From contig CM036624.1 of assembly GCA_020746105.1 (NCBI GenBank), positions 25,008,084 through 25,072,083 on the forward strand: DNA of 64,000 nucleotides, given 5' to 3'. The translations under genes were made by a program, and so were the position numbers. This stretch comes from Trogon surrucura (taxonomy: Eukaryota; Chordata; Aves; Trogoniformes; Trogonidae). Shown here piece after piece: positions 23,955 to 38,100 of this stretch (position 1 is the first letter of the stretch; every line of letters begins with the position of its first letter). The notes below the pieces were generated by a model. That model did no database searches. It was given only the letters and a program-made list of their open reading frames with translations, and was not told the origin of the DNA.

Positions 23955-26900
23955 CAAACTTTGAGGATAAAGCCATAGGTGTGCACAGAGCACTCACACA
24001 CATGCACCAGGCAAACATGCTGGCAGGCACCGGAGGCCACTACAGAGTCAGAGAGAAAGCGGTGTGAGGGCAGGATGGGGAAAGGGAAGGTGCACAGAAC
24101 TCACGCACAGGGGCATGGGGAGACAAGAGACTGCAGGACAAGAGGCCGTGCAGGAAGGGCTGAGCGCAGCATGCACAAACAGATTTTGACTCCCTGCCCT
24201 GTGAGACGAGAAGCAGCACAGTCCGCTGCAGGCTCCCCAGCACCTCGCACCGTGCTCTCATGTCAAGCACTGCTTTTGGGGTGCTCCTGGGGCCACACCG
24301 AGCCCCATCATTGCTGTGTCCCCCTTGATGTGTCCTGCAGAGGCAGTGCCTGTGGGCGCTGCAGCCATCTCTCCCTGGCGAAGCCGGTGGCTGACCACCC
24401 CCTGCTCCCCAGCAAGGGAGAGATGCACTTCAAAGAGGATGGGGGCTCTCTTGGCAGTGCTTTGCAGGGTGAAGGAAAGGGCTGAGACCCTTCAGAAGTG
24501 GCGTTCCCCTGCCTTACCCACAGGGGAGCAGCAGAGGTGGTTTGGTTGGTGCATTCGTGTGCCTAGAGAAGGGATGAATGGCAAAGAAAGCTCTCTTGCA
24601 GATCAAACCATACAAGAGGGTGGTCAGGCTGCAGCATCGCCAACCTCAGCATGGGCCATGCCTCCTGTCCGCCGCAGCCCGCAATATGCCAGGGAGCTAT
24701 GCGGGGCCTCAGTTCTCAAGCCTGGCAACAGATGAGCAGCTCAACACGCCTCTGCAGTGTATTTTTGTGACCCAGAATGGCTGAGCCAGCCTCCCTTCGT
24801 TAGCACACCGGCAGAGCTGCTAAGATGGGTTCGTTGCTCCGCCTCAGAGAACAGCGGTGCCCAAGGCACCGCAGCTGCTAAAATTGGATGCCATGTGTAG
24901 GGGTCAGCTCTCAACACGGGAGGTGGGAGGGGGTCAGGGCAACGCCTTCGGTAAGAGATCTGGCCCGGACGATACTCTGGCAGGAGTGAATGCAAAGGAA
25001 GGGACGGGCTCCATCAGCCTCTCATCCTCTTGGGGGATAATTGGCAGCTTCTTGTCCCAGTCAGTACGGAGGGAGAAGGGGAGATGCTGTCAGTTAGCAT
25101 TAGTGAGAGCTGGCAGAGCTCTCACAGCAGCTTGTAGAGCACCATCATCACATTCCTCAGGCTCAAGCCAGCGATTTAAGTCGCTTGCTCTTCTAGCATG
25201 AGAGTCTGGTAATAATTTAAATCAGTATAACCCCTCAAAAACCAGTGTTTTTAGAATTTCTGTCCAATTTACAAGTCAAATCACATGGGCTAGCACAGCC
25301 CATGATGCTACCTTAAGCGCTCTGAAAAATTTTGTTGTTCTTCATTTATTGCAGTGGCGAAATTTCCCTCTTTATAACAATTTTCTTAACAAGAATTTGC
25401 ATTATTTTTTTTAAATCTTCTTTTTGGATAAAGATCAGAGGAGGTGGTTTGGAGGTTTTGCAAGAACAGCACAGGGGAAAATTGCTGTGAATATTAAAAT
25501 GATTTCAGTGGACAATAGTATAATTCAGAGGTTTAGTTAAACCAGCAGACTGTCAAAAATGAGATTCATTGTCATTCATCCCAGGAATAGGCATTGTAAT
25601 GGCTCTGTGCTGCTCTACTATTCAGCACGCCTCCCTGCAGAGAGAATTCCCCGGGAAGTGAAGTGAAACCCCGGAGCGGTGAGCAGTGCAGCGCAACCTG
25701 AGTCCATGCCCTGGATCCCACAGGACAGGGAGAAAGGGCAGCGTGGAGACCGGTTCCCCACTCACTGGAGCAGTCACGGGGAGGAAGAAGAGCAGGCAAC
25801 ACAACAGCCACAAAGGTCGAGATTGAGAAATGTTAATAATTCAGCATGCATTAACATGCACATTCCTTGCCTTGAGAGCAAAGAGCATGAATCGATCGCC
25901 TGGCTCCTTTCACCACGGCAGTGGCTGTTTTCTAACGTCTCAGGTTCCCTCTGAGGGTGACGCTACCCCCTTGGAGAACCAGGGACCCCCTCCTTCCTAC
26001 TTCTGTCTGCAAGAGTTGCAGGCTCTGAGCAGGAGCGCTCAGGGCTCACAGGCAGGTGCTGTTAGCTCCTCTCTTGCGTGCTGAGACTCTGCTGGCATAC
26101 AGCAAGGCTCTGCTGGGAACAGAACAGTGCCAGGAGGACTGCCCATGCTTCCAAAGCTGTGTGGTGCTGCTAAGGAAGGGGAGACCAAATTGCTTTTCCC
26201 TGCTGGCTGTCTTTGGCCCCAGCACAGCTGAGCAAATGACAATGTTAACACCCTTCGCTCTAGCTTGCAGAGATGCAGGCACCTCTACTTGCTTACTCTT
26301 GCTTCTGGATTTCCTTCCCACCATGCCTGCCTGGCACCTGTCTACCTGTGCTTCATCCTCCCCCTTCCCGGCACCCCCAGTGCAGGCTCGCTGGGCGCTG
26401 CCCCATGGCGATGGAGAGCTGTGCCCGTGCTCTGCACACTTCTCCGCTTCTCCCCGAGACCATCGCAGCTGCTCTGGCCCTGCACCACTGTCCCGACATT
26501 CTCTCCCCTTGGCTCTCCCTCTGCACAAAGGAGCAGTCGTCTGAAGTGCCGTTTGCTCTGAAGAAGGATCAGCACTGCCTGGGCTGTGCTCTAACCTCCC
26601 AGTTGGGATCAGCAGTAGAGAGTGAGACAGGGGTATGTATTTGAAAACGTGAGACTGCCCAATCCTTGGTGCACGGGGTGTGTTCTTGCCCTCGCCACAC
26701 TGCTAGCCTGCCAAAAGCCTGCCCACCTTCCTCAGGAACCAACTCTTCAGAGTCGGGAAGGAGTGAATTTAGGAGATATCTGCAAACATGATCATCGGTC
26801 TGCATGGTTTACTCATCTGTAGACACCTTTCATCTCTCCCTAGTGCTATCATTTTAAGGAAGGACTTCAAATGGAAAGGCAGTTGCTGGAGTCTCACAAT

Positions 26901-27897
26901 CTATTGACAGAATCAACAGCAGGAGAGGAAAAATTGGAACCAGAAAAAACGCATTTACAGTCTAATCTTGTGCTCAAACAATGCTGTACTATTTATGCTC
27001 CCAATGCATCCTTGAGTGCTGACATTTTATAGACAATTTCCAAAACAGGGCCTTGCCATTTTTGGATTATATTTCAGCTATAACTTTTAGGTCTAATTAT
27101 TTGCGCTGACAACCACATATAAAAGAGGATATATCATTACAGTGGTGCAGCACTGGAGACACATCAGCATTCAGCATACTGACATACTAATAGCAAAGTA
27201 AGAGAGACCAAGATTGTGGAGCTATGCAATTTGCATTCGCTCTGAAATTTCTCTGATGAAAATAACACAACATTAAGGAGGGGAATAAGAGAAAAGATCC
27301 ACTGTATCAAGATAAAATAACTCGTTAATAAATAACCTTGCAGCAGTCACAGAACAATAATTAAATGCATGGGTGAGCAGTACACAGTTTTAAGTAAAGC
27401 TGGAAAAATGTAAGATGTAATTATCAGTGCCAAACAAATTATAAGCATGGCAAATCCCAATGGAATATTTAGAAACTAATTTCTGGCTTCACGTTAAATA
27501 TTTGTGTACGTGAGTATTTTTGGTGGGGTGGGAAGGAGTCGTCGGCACAAAGAATGAGAAATTATCCGTTCCTGCTGGCTTATATCCATTCTCAGCTGCC
27601 TCCCCTCAGCTAAACCATGTGGCTAAAACATCTAAGTGCCCTGTCAGAGGTTTATTCTCCAGAGGTGCCAGAGCCATCACAGCAGTGCTCCAAATTCACT
27701 GAAATCTAGGAGGCTTTGGACTTTGGCTTTAATTTCTCTCTTTTTCTGCCTTGTTCCTATTCTTCATCATTGTCTTGGGCTCAGGTAATTTTATCCTCTA
27801 CAAATTCTATTTTTAGAGGGTAAACAAGGGCCCCGTGCTTTAGTACAATCTAAATGAGAGCACGTTCCAGGGAGAGAAACGGGAGCGAAGTCAGTGT

Positions 27898-27940
27898 ACT
27901 GGAACAACTGCTATGACAAGTTGTTAAAACTTGTTCCAGT
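27898..27940. repeat. Intronic inverted repeat (10-bp arms, 23-nt spacer)
   Basis: ACTGGAACAA at 27898-27907 is repeated as its exact reverse complement at 27931-27940. A shorter nested pairing (acaac with gttgt) lies in the loop. It could form a small stem-loop in the pre-mRNA. It is too short for a typical pre-miRNA. Confidence 0.7.
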
Positions 27941-29142
27941 GATGATTATAAAATCAACTCATGCAGCTGCCTGATGGCATGTGTGAGAGAAGCCAGGGTC
28001 TCTTCCCTGTGCCACCGGGAGCAGCGCCGGGCTGGAGAGCTGCTGCGAGCATCCCTCTCCTCCTGCGCCTGTGGAGGGACAGACTCACACGGTACCTGTC
28101 TGGTGAAGGAGTCATCTCTGGAAACCAGCTCAGGACTTCTGCCAAAAACACCAGCTTTCCTCAGCACGAAATCATGAGAGCCTTGAGCTAGGTCTGGAGC
28201 TAGATTTAATTTAAAAGCTGGAGTTGCCTTTCACTATTGTCCTTTATTCACTTCTGGCTCTCTGAGGGCAGCAGGACAGAGCAGGACAAAGCACAAACCA
28301 GGTTTTGCTGAGTGGCTACGAGCTCCTGCGCACGTCAGCACGGGCCTCCCTGAGCCGTCCTAGGTAGGGCTGGGGCCACTGCCAGCGCTCCCTGCTTTCC
28401 TGCCAGCAAAAGACCCAGCCCCAAGGAAGAAAGGAGAGCCAGACCTGCTCATGCAAAGGGCCCTTGTCCAAGCCTGGAGAACCGTCCACCCTCAGAGCCG
28501 GCACTGCCAAGGAGAAGGGAAGCTGCTCAGCATGAGGGTCTCGCATCTCTCAGCCAGCTGCCCCTGATGCCCTGCAGCAAGGGGGGGCAGCAGAGTGGGT
28601 TCTTCTCCAGCTGAGATCAAAATCAAGCTTCTTGCCTCTAGAAAAAGTTAACACTTCTAAAGCTACAGAATAAATCAAGGAACCCATCCTCCCTAGCAGC
28701 TCAAAAGGGGACTGAAGATCATTCTGATCTCTGCTTCCGGAGACTGCTCTTGATCTCTGGCCAGAAAGCAGCAGTCGTTTAGAGGTGTTACACTGGCACC
28801 CAGCACAGGTAATGGGTTAGAGAAAGGCCCCACATACAGTAGCATGCACTTCTTCCCACCCTACCTTTGAACAAAACCACCCTGCCTGTTATTTGCATGC
28901 AAAATATATTTTGTGCATTTTAAATCTCAGGCAACAAAGGCATGCAAGCAAAGTATCAATGCCATCACCAGAGTCACAGCAAACAGTAAGCAGATTTCAT
29001 CAGGCACACTGTGGCCGTGCCTGGAAGGGAGCCAGAGTCTGCAGGGCCCCCTCCCCTTTTGGGGATGGCTCTCCTCTCCCTACAGGAAAAGTCCCATCTG
29101 ACGTGGCGTACTGTAGATGGATAAGAAGTGAAAAGGACCAAC

Positions 29143-29154
29143 CTTCTCGCTGAT
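29143..29154 (-). CDS. PTPRF: PTPRF 12-nt micro-exon in the Ig2-Ig3 linker (meB), residues DQRE
   Basis: This candidate micro-exon of exactly 12 nt (ATCAGCGAGAAG on the coding strand) has acceptor catctctcag and donor AAG|gttggt. Joined after the phase-1 end of the Ig2 exon and before Ig3 it adds DQRE, giving YVR-DQRE-VRRV. This is the position and length of mini-exon B of LAR-type phosphatases, which reads ELRE in PTPRD and PTPRS. The residue pattern xxRE, the phase and the 12-nt length all fit. The donor gttggt is a weaker match than the gtaag(t) donors of the other two micro-exons, as often seen for regulated micro-exons. In the family meB sets the angle and flexibility between Ig2 and Ig3 and so partner choice. 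So short an exon could arise by chance, so transcript evidence should decide. Confidence 0.78.
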
Positions 29155-32100
29155 CTGAGAGATGAAAGTTTGTTTTGTTTGATGGCAGAGTGCGATGAAG
29201 ATGAGGAGGGAATAAAAAAAGACAAGGAAAAACACAGAGAGTAAAAACAGGCCAAGCTTCATCTGTCCGCACACCACTGAAACGACAAGACAAGACTACA
29301 GAGGTCAGCCACGACTTCCCACCGTGCACACACACCACTCCACGGCAGGGACAAGAGTGCGATGCGCTCGCACCGCTCCAGCCTGGAGCAAGTCTGGCCC
29401 CTCTGCCACCCGGACTCGCTCGCTGCTCCTCGAGGCAGGGCGAGGGGAACTGTGCATCCCACACATACTCACACGGAAGGTGCTTCGGGGACAGCCCTGC
29501 GCTGGGCCAGATGCTGGAAGCACAGACGTGTTTACATGTGCAAAACAGTCACGCACAGGGCGAGGGACTCTGGCCATCACACAGACTGACGTGCTCCCAC
29601 ACACACCCACTCCAGCCATAAAGACGATGGCAAAGGCACTTTAAACCCGTTGACCACACACTGGGAAGAGCATATACGTAGATCTGAATTTTATCAAGTA
29701 TGAAAGAAATGTTCCAAGTGGTGAATGGAAAATCTTCTACCATGAAGAGCTATTCCCCCCTCTCCAAACAAAGAGCTAAATGCAGCAGAGAGGTATTAGG
29801 CAAGTGACAGACATGTGCAGTCTTGGCTGAGCTCAGTTTCGGGAGAGCCTTATTGGTACACTGTGCTGCGAGTGAGAGATGGACAAGAAATCAGAAGGAC
29901 AAAAACACCCAGAGAGAATTGAGCAGGTCCCAGATTTTGTTCCTGTGGGAGAGACAGTAGAAGGTTAGTTGCATTTTCCTCATAGACAAAGGAGATCTTA
30001 TTTCTCTTGCAGGAGTGACCTCACTCCAGCTACAGATCTGTGGCGTATCAGCTGTAATCGAACCCTCGCTGAGAGAATACAGAAGTGGATTTGATAGTTA
30101 AAGGCTGCTTATGAGTCACATTTTTGATGGGGGAAGGAAAAGGTGGGGGGAGGAGTTTGCTTTCCAGCAGAAACACTGTAAATTAAAGAACAGCATGGCA
30201 TTATACAGTGCAACAGTACAGTCAGCCATTTCCACCGATTAGAGGACAGGATTTTAACCAACACTGACATGGTACAGACCAGGCAACAAAATGCCAATAA
30301 CAGCTACAACAGCGGTCTACGAAGTGTAATGGAGCTTGCAGGAGAACAGCAAAACAGTTGTTTACATTTCTTCAATTGAACTAATACTAGGGGACCAGAA
30401 CCAGCCAACTTGGAGCTTGAAGAGCCCATAAGGGATGGCCATATCCAGTGAGGACCCCCACCTAGATACCCTTAAAACGAACAGTTCTAGCTGAAGGTCC
30501 AGGTTTCCTCTGGCCAACTTCAGACAGGGGATCTACCTCTTGGTCCACAAAACATTAACATAAGGCTCATTTAACCCGGTGAGACTGTGATGCGAGTGAA
30601 CCTCTTTATTGCTGCTCCCGAGCCACCACTTTATTTCCGAATCTAACGGAGCATATCACATCTACATGGCTTCAACAGACATGGAGGGGCTTCTGCCTTC
30701 TGCTCAGCTCTTCCCAACAGGGAAGGACAGTGCCCAGGAAGGACAGTGCTTCTGGTAAACCAGGCATACCCATGAATGGCTGCATTTCTGGAAAGCAGCA
30801 CTAACACTGCAATAGAGCAACACAAACTTCACATGCTGCAAGGGTGGACCACCCTGCCACACTGTGTGACTGAATGGCAAGAGGCTGGTGAAGGGTGTAC
30901 GACTGAGGGACGACACTGGAACAGCTATAGGAACAGCCAACAACTGTAGAGCCTCCCCTTGCCCTTGGGAAGGGCTGACGGACCCCAGGCACACCAAGGG
31001 GACTCGCTGCTGTGTCACTTGGCCTGCCTGGGGACAAGGTGAGGGGTGCTGCTGCAGCTGAGGAGCAGCCAGGAGCTTTGTTTTGGGGAGCCCAGCAGGG
31101 ACTGCGCTGCATCAGCGTGCAGGGACAGGAGTAGGCTCCAGCAGTGGCTTTCCCCACGTGTTGACACTTCAGATTAGAGTCAGAAAGGTGAGGAGATGCA
31201 TGTGAAATACGCTAATTCAAACAGATTACTTTCTGGTCTGTCAAACAGGAACAAGTTTGGGGCCTGCTATTTGTCTCTAATTGCTGGATTATCTCTTAAT
31301 CTCTTACTATATTAGTGGTTTATGGGGAATAAAAACCAGTAGCAGGCTACTCCGGAACAGCTGTAAGGCAAGAGGGAACACCTGGGCAGAAAGTTCTCTC
31401 TCCTTTCCCTTTAGTTAATGCTTAAACAGCTGCTGCTTTATCCGAGATAAACCTGATGAATGGTAAATTGAAAGTTTCATCTCCTTACAGATCCCATTCA
31501 CATGCTCCCTTATCTCCAGTTCTCTATCCATGTCACTGTTAAGCTAAGAAGCATGTTTTACCAGCAGTTTTTCTGTAAATAACATCTGACCCCCCACGTA
31601 GGGACAGAGGATTTAAGGCTGCAGTTACCCAGAGTATCCCCTGTGCAGAATAACACGGCTCACTAGGCATGCTACCGTGTTCCCATGAACCTGAGCTGCC
31701 TGGCAGCTAACCTGAACATGCCAGCCTATGTGCAAGACAAAGCAAATCAAGTTACAGCAGAAAAGCCACCAGAGGATAGCAAACTCCAGGAGGTAAGAAC
31801 GGGGCTCCCTTTGAGGTCCAAGCTGAAAGAAGCAAAGAACAAGGCAGCAGAGAGAGGCGTCTGCCAGTCTTGACTGTCAGATGGCTCCCGTAGGCAGAAA
31901 TACGCATGCCTATTGAATTTGGCTTTCACCCTTGCCACAGACAAGCTCCTCTTATGCAGCAGAAGCAATACTCTAACCACAGCAGCTTGTTGCATAAAGA
32001 ATGAATTTGGGCTTATGGGAGGCTCTGCTTTTGTGTATTCTTGGGCATTAGCCCCTGAAACAAGGCAGGGGGCTGTGGTCAGGATATGAATGCACAGGTC

Positions 32101-35100
32101 TGAGAGTTTAGAACACTAGCTCAAACAAAAGAACACATTTCTAAAGCTTCTCAGAGTGGGAAGCTAATACTTTCCTGAAAGCAACAAGAAAGTTCATTAT
32201 CCCAATTGGCTCTGAAATTCTGCTGGGAACTGCCAGCATCTGTCCCGTGCTGAAAACCCTCTTGTGGTATGCTAGGCATTAATATAAAGGCAAAGCCAGA
32301 CACTGTGGAATCCAGAAGACAGAGAGGCGAACAAAAACCCAGAGAGGGATGAACCTGTTCCTGCTTATCTCCAAAAGCACATCTTGTGTCTCAAGGACTT
32401 CACATAAATCAAATTTTATCCTTTACAGTTTCTAGAGGTACAGAGGAACAAAAGGACGGATTGTCTTTTTTACGCCAGATTACGTGAGAATAAGACAACC
32501 TCCCATTATAGGCGATGAACAATGTACTCACGCCACACTGATGAGTATATTCCATCCTAGAGAGACCGGCAGGATGCTCAGGGTGCCCAGGCAGCCTTTC
32601 CCATTCACAGTGCACACACATGCATGCATGAACTCAATTAAGAGTAGAAAATCTCAGCGCACCAGAGATGGATTTCCTAACCCTTTGTGCAAGTGGATGT
32701 GGAAGGGGTGGGAATGGACATTTAGTCAGCATAGATATGGCAAGCCTAATTGTTCCACATACATCTGTGCGGGTCATGTGGGGGAATAGGAGGTGTAAAT
32801 AGGTTTCTAAGTCCATTTCTGTGTTGCATTATCATGCACTGAGCTACCAGCCACTCTCCTTCTATTTTCCGTAAAGGTCACTTTACAAATAATCAGACTT
32901 GAGCCTCACATTGCACTTTTAACTGTCAAAGGACTTTGCAGGGAATGAAACTGTTAAGCTTATTTGAGTTCTATGAAGTACATTCAAATCTTTAGATGAA
33001 ATGTGCTAGCAGAAGGACAAAGAACTATTATTTATTAAACCATGATCATTATAATCATCACGGTGTAGCAAAATGCTCACAGAAACACTGATGGTGAATA
33101 CACTTCACCTCAGGAGAAAACATGACAAAAATATTCACAGTAGTATATGGGGAAGAGAGCACTTGGCAGAAGCTGGCTCTGAAGCAAGCTCCAGCACGAG
33201 GACACACAGTCACAGCAGCACGAGCCGCAACGCTGACTGAGCAACAAACGCCTGCCGGTGCCGAGTGCTGCGCAGCCCCGGCCACGCCGCTGGCTGTCTT
33301 CACCCTGAGTCCGCTTACAACCAGCCAAGGTGCAACTGCCCAAACCACGGCTCCTCTGGCTTTGGCTACAGCAGTAGCTTTAGCATGGAGCAGCACCTGG
33401 GGTCAGAGGAATTGAAGTTAACAAGTACTGAAATCCCATAGAAAGGAGCGCACTTTCTTTACCAAAGGGTCACCGCTCTCTGCGGCACTGCTGTACTGCA
33501 GCATTACCTTGAGGTCAGGACTGCACGGATCACGCACAGGGAGAGACCACGGCCCTTCAGCCCTGCAGCCCTCCTCAGCCACGTGCCACCTGCTGAGCGG
33601 TAGTTACTCGGTGGCCCCTATCGCAGCATGGTTTTGCGTCTTCTGACGGTCCAGGGCAGACATCTGTCTGAAGCAGCAGTCTGGGTCATCCGGTCTGATT
33701 TAACTGCCTGTTTGTGTTTCCTGTCATCCAGGCATCTCCCTCACAAATCTCTCCAGTCTCTGCTTGTCTGTGATTGCTGCCAGGCCCTCAAGCACTGGCA
33801 CTGCCCCTCTCTGGTCAAGTAATGTAACCCCCATCAGGCCCGATGAGAGGCAGGTTTAACGGAGCACATTGCCAGAAGAGCGCGTATAGCTGGGTCATAA
33901 ACAAAAGTATTCCCCACTACTTAGCCATTTTTCAGACATCCCCAGTTTTGGTTGCTGACTGTTTGACCACCGTCCTCAGCTTTCAGTCTTCCAGCAATAG
34001 CCTCGAGCTTTTACTGCTGTTGCTATTTTAGCTGTTTTAATATTTCATAAGCAGAAAATGTCCTTTTTAAAGGCTTCAAGTTTTGTTGCTCCAGGCCCAC
34101 GTCAGTCATTCAGAATTATTATTATTTACACAAGGCCCCCACTGCAGTAAGCATCACGTAGCCGCAAGTAGCCATTTCAGTGAGCTCCCTCTGCGTCTGA
34201 GCCTAAGCTGCTGCCAAGTTCCCAAGTGTAAAACCCTGCAGAGGCCAGAGAGTTGCTGCTAGGGACAGAGCCACAATCCTAAATTCATTTTGGGTGATGG
34301 CTTCTTAGCGAAATTTGGCAAATAAAACTACAGACTCCAAGCAAGATTCCCCGTTGTCAAATGAAATGCTAGTCTGGCCTTTCAACAGGCAGATCAAGAA
34401 AGCACAGACTTTTGCAGTAATACTGCTCCTTTTTATTTGCAGTCTGATTAACTAGTTTGTGACTTGGGCACAAAAGAGACAGTTCAGTTTTAAACGGTCT
34501 TTTTTAAAAAGCAGCTGTGCTGCTGCTTCTCTACAGCATGTACAGCCTTTTGGAGCAGAGAACTTGCTGCACTTGCCTCACTGGACCGTGCCTTGAAGGC
34601 CTGAAAAGCAGCACTTAAGAAGTGAAAACTGGGCAGCAGATTTCTCATTTGATGGGAAGTATGTGGCCAATGCTCCAACAAGTACTCTTCTAACAGCATT
34701 TGCACTACTCACTGCTGTAAGCAGCACTGGGGAACATTCCTAGTGAATTCCACCATGTATTAATAAGGATGTTCTCATACATAGCCTTCCTGCTCATCTG
34801 CTTTACTGAAGTAGGGAAAAAATAATGCCCTGTGTAGAGGGAGTGAGTGAAATAACAGTGCCACTGTTGAGGGGAGCACCACACAGGCCACCACCTTCAC
34901 AGGCATCTCACAGGACAACACTTTTGGCTGAAAATGCTCCTTTTTGTGCAGATGTCCCTGGAGCTGTAGGCAAATGAAGAGTAAAATATCTTCATTAAAA
35001 AAAAATAGTGTAGGTGAATCAGTGCCATTATACCATATTCCCAGTGTGCCTAACAAAATGACACCACCTTTATTTTTTTTCCCCACGCTAGGTCCAATCC

Positions 35101-38100
35101 GTCTGCTACTCTTAAATCAATTCCTGGTATATCTTGAATCAACTTCTTGGATTTTTGCTGCTAAATTAGACAGTAAGATCTCTGGATTAGAGGAATAACA
35201 TTTTCCACACGTTTCTATTCCCTGCCCCTTCTCCCTGTTGCACCATCAAGTCCCAAATTTAATCATTGTCATCAAGCAGTGTGGTAGATGGAACGGTGGA
35301 CCACAAATGGAGGAGCGTTCCCGATGGTGGTAATGGTAAGATCCAGAGCAGCACTGGCAAGCATGCTTGCGCTGAAAGGGCGGGACAGGAATATGCTACT
35401 GTGCCCCCTTAGAAGTCCCTGCTACGTCCCAGACAGCCACCTTGCCCTGGCATGCTCCCCTGTCTTGCTTTCACGCTGTTCTTGCTCCTCTGATGGTCTG
35501 GCTGTTTCTGCAACCCTCCATGCATGGAGGGCTGAAGAGCCGCAGTGGGAGGCAGTCAGCTCCCAGCACTGGTCCCCAGCTCCCTCCTGGCTCTGCAGCA
35601 GCAGACAGATAGACCTGTCAGTCCAGAAGCAGAAGGCTTATGAAGGTTGGTTTCCAGCACACTTAGTAATATGAAAATAATAGCTTTAAGGAAAATGCAT
35701 CCATTTTCCCTTACAAATCCCTGGTGTGGGAATGTTTTAACTTTTAATGAAGTCCATCTGTGCAGAAGTGCTGGTTCTAAAGGACTCACAGAGACAAGAC
35801 ACTTGCATAGCCTGCCCCTTCCTCCTCCTGTTCTTTCATTGATATAGGAAGCCCTGGGCAGTGCCTGCATACTCCTTCTCATCACCCGTATCTTCCTTTG
35901 TTAGCTTGAAAAGTATGATAAAGATGCTAATGAACCTGTGCTTTCTAACACAGCACACTCACAAATGATTACCTGGGAGGCTAGGAAACGGGAGGACATG
36001 ATCAAAAACACAAACCCCAAGAGTCAAGAGACAAACAAACATTTGAACTATTAAAAAACCAACAGCCTGTAAACGAGAGCAAGCACAAGCAGTCCTGAGA
36101 ACTACACAGGGTGGAAATCAGCACCGCTGCTCAATACTCAGACGCGCTTTCTGAGAAAGTGGCCAACTTCTTGGGTATTCACCACAATGAGGTCAATCAT
36201 TACGAAACTACCATGCAGTGGCTGTGCAGCCGACACACTTGATTTCCAGTGTAATTTAGTACTAATTAATGTCTTCTCTAGTAAAGATGCAAGCACCTTC
36301 TGGAGACCCGACCGAAAGTCACTGATCCATCTAATGACAACACTGTAGGACTATCACAAGAAGGAAAAACAGGGATTCTTTTATTCTGCATCCTAGAATA
36401 AAAGTGATTCGGCTTTGGCAGGCGGGGTTGGACTAGATGATCTTTTGAGGTCGCTTCCAACCCCTGACATTCTGTGATTCTGTGAAAAATAAGAAAATGA
36501 GGTATTTTCATTTTTTCCTTGCTTGTTAAAGAAATACAATATTGTTCAAGGTTCGACTAACTTCTTGAAGCCATTGACTAAAATAGTAACGTTGTGGTAT
36601 TTTTTGTAGAACATTTGCTATCAGAAACTGTAAGCACAAATACAGTCTAGGACCTAGTACACACACTGAATTTCATCTGATAATGATTTATGGGATATTC
36701 TGTCTTACATATACAGCAGAGCTTTATCTGGATCACACAGGTTGGAGACTTGACATTGTAAAGATTATGTGCAACAGAAAGGCTTGTTCCAAAAATTCAT
36801 GTGCAAGACTGACAGTTATCAGCAAAGCATATGTCTAAGAACATGCTTTCTTTGGGGAATGTCAGGATCCTCTCACATGTGCCGACCATCCACGGCCCAT
36901 CCCTAGCCCAAACAGGATGGACAAACCTTAATGAGCAGTAAGTCAAGTAGAAAATTCAGTACACTTTTCAGTATACTCCTGAGCCCAGAATTCACTTGCT
37001 AAATAAAGAGTGTTCATTAGTAAAAGATCAGGAAGTTGTTAAGAGGAGGTTTTTCTCCTTCTTGAAGCTCCCGTGTCTTTAGTCAGCCACACCTCTAGAG
37101 AAAACACAACATTGAGAGTCTGAGTATGTCACAGGCAGCAAAAGCATCCCAAATACTGCAGCAGAATGGCTGGATATCCACACACACCTATGCGACAACC
37201 TGGTAACTCCGGTCCTTTCCCTCAGAGTGCAAAGGGACAATCTGGGATGAGTTTTAGTACAGCTTGCCTGAAAAATGAACTTGCAAGAATATAGGGAGTT
37301 TAAAATCATCCACAGTTACATCGTGAGAGCGAAATGAGTGATTCTACTGCATAGATATAGCTTCATCTTCCAAATATGCTTAATTGGATACGTCAGTCTT
37401 AAAAAGACTCTTATAATCCAACTCATACTGCAAATTAAAAAAGCAGTCCCCCAGAAAGAAAACAATGCCAGAAGCCACCCCTAGAAGCAAACACACAGCA
37501 TGTGAGGACTTAATCACTCTCATGTCCTCTTTCCATACTAGCTTTAAGATTGTATTTTCTTTCTTCTAAACAGAGGAAGGAAGAAATGAAGATGAAATTT
37601 TATTATTAGACAGTTGATTTACTACGTGGAAATAAAATCTGGATCTAACTTCCTAACAAACAACAGCTTGCACCAGCACAAGAATCTTCTTTCTCTTCTT
37701 GGGAAAATCCATAACTACATTTCCCAGGGGTTCCTGACCAGTGGCTCTGGTTATACAGAGATTCGTATGAAATAGCACATTTTCTTCTTGCCGAAATTAA
37801 TAGAAAGCGTACAGGGAATTTAGCCCTTGTTTCTCTCCAAGATAACTCAAACACCTATAATGTAGAGAAAGAAAACTGGCAGGAGACTGCCCTAATGTAA
37901 AACCTAGTTATTCCGGTATGTTGAAAACAGTTTTAAATGGGCAACATAGCATAACCATTAGAAAAATCACTTTACATGAATTGCAACTAATTTCCAGCAG
38001 GTTCCCAGCGTGAGTCAGTAATACCCAGAGGCTCAATCATTGATGCATATAAGATGGATTAGGACAACTCCAAAATGTTGTTCAGTTTTTAAAGATACAT

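Larger units (their letters stand above)
21969..29142 (-). other. PTPRF: PTPRF intron between the linker micro-exon and Ig3
   Basis: This 7174-nt intron has GT at 29141-29142 and AG at 21969-21970. It contains a CpG-rich segment at about 22955-23300, an A run at 23943-23954, an inverted repeat at 27898-27940, and an AT-rich stretch at about 26940-27510 that might be conserved. Open frames of 113 to 168 codons between 22925 and 26544 have no recognisable domain. Confidence 0.8.

Noticed and set aside
22925..26544. Several open frames of 110-168 codons on both strands, including those overlapping the CpG-rich segment
   Set aside because: Overlapping frames on both strands in GC-rich DNA are expected by chance, and none has a recognisable domain.
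27898..27940. A microRNA precursor
   Set aside because: The stem is only about 10 bp and lacks the roughly 30-bp duplex of a pre-miRNA.
30719..30752. Near-tandem copies of GGAAGGACAGTGC
   Set aside because: It is too short and imperfect to call a repeat locus; probably local slippage.
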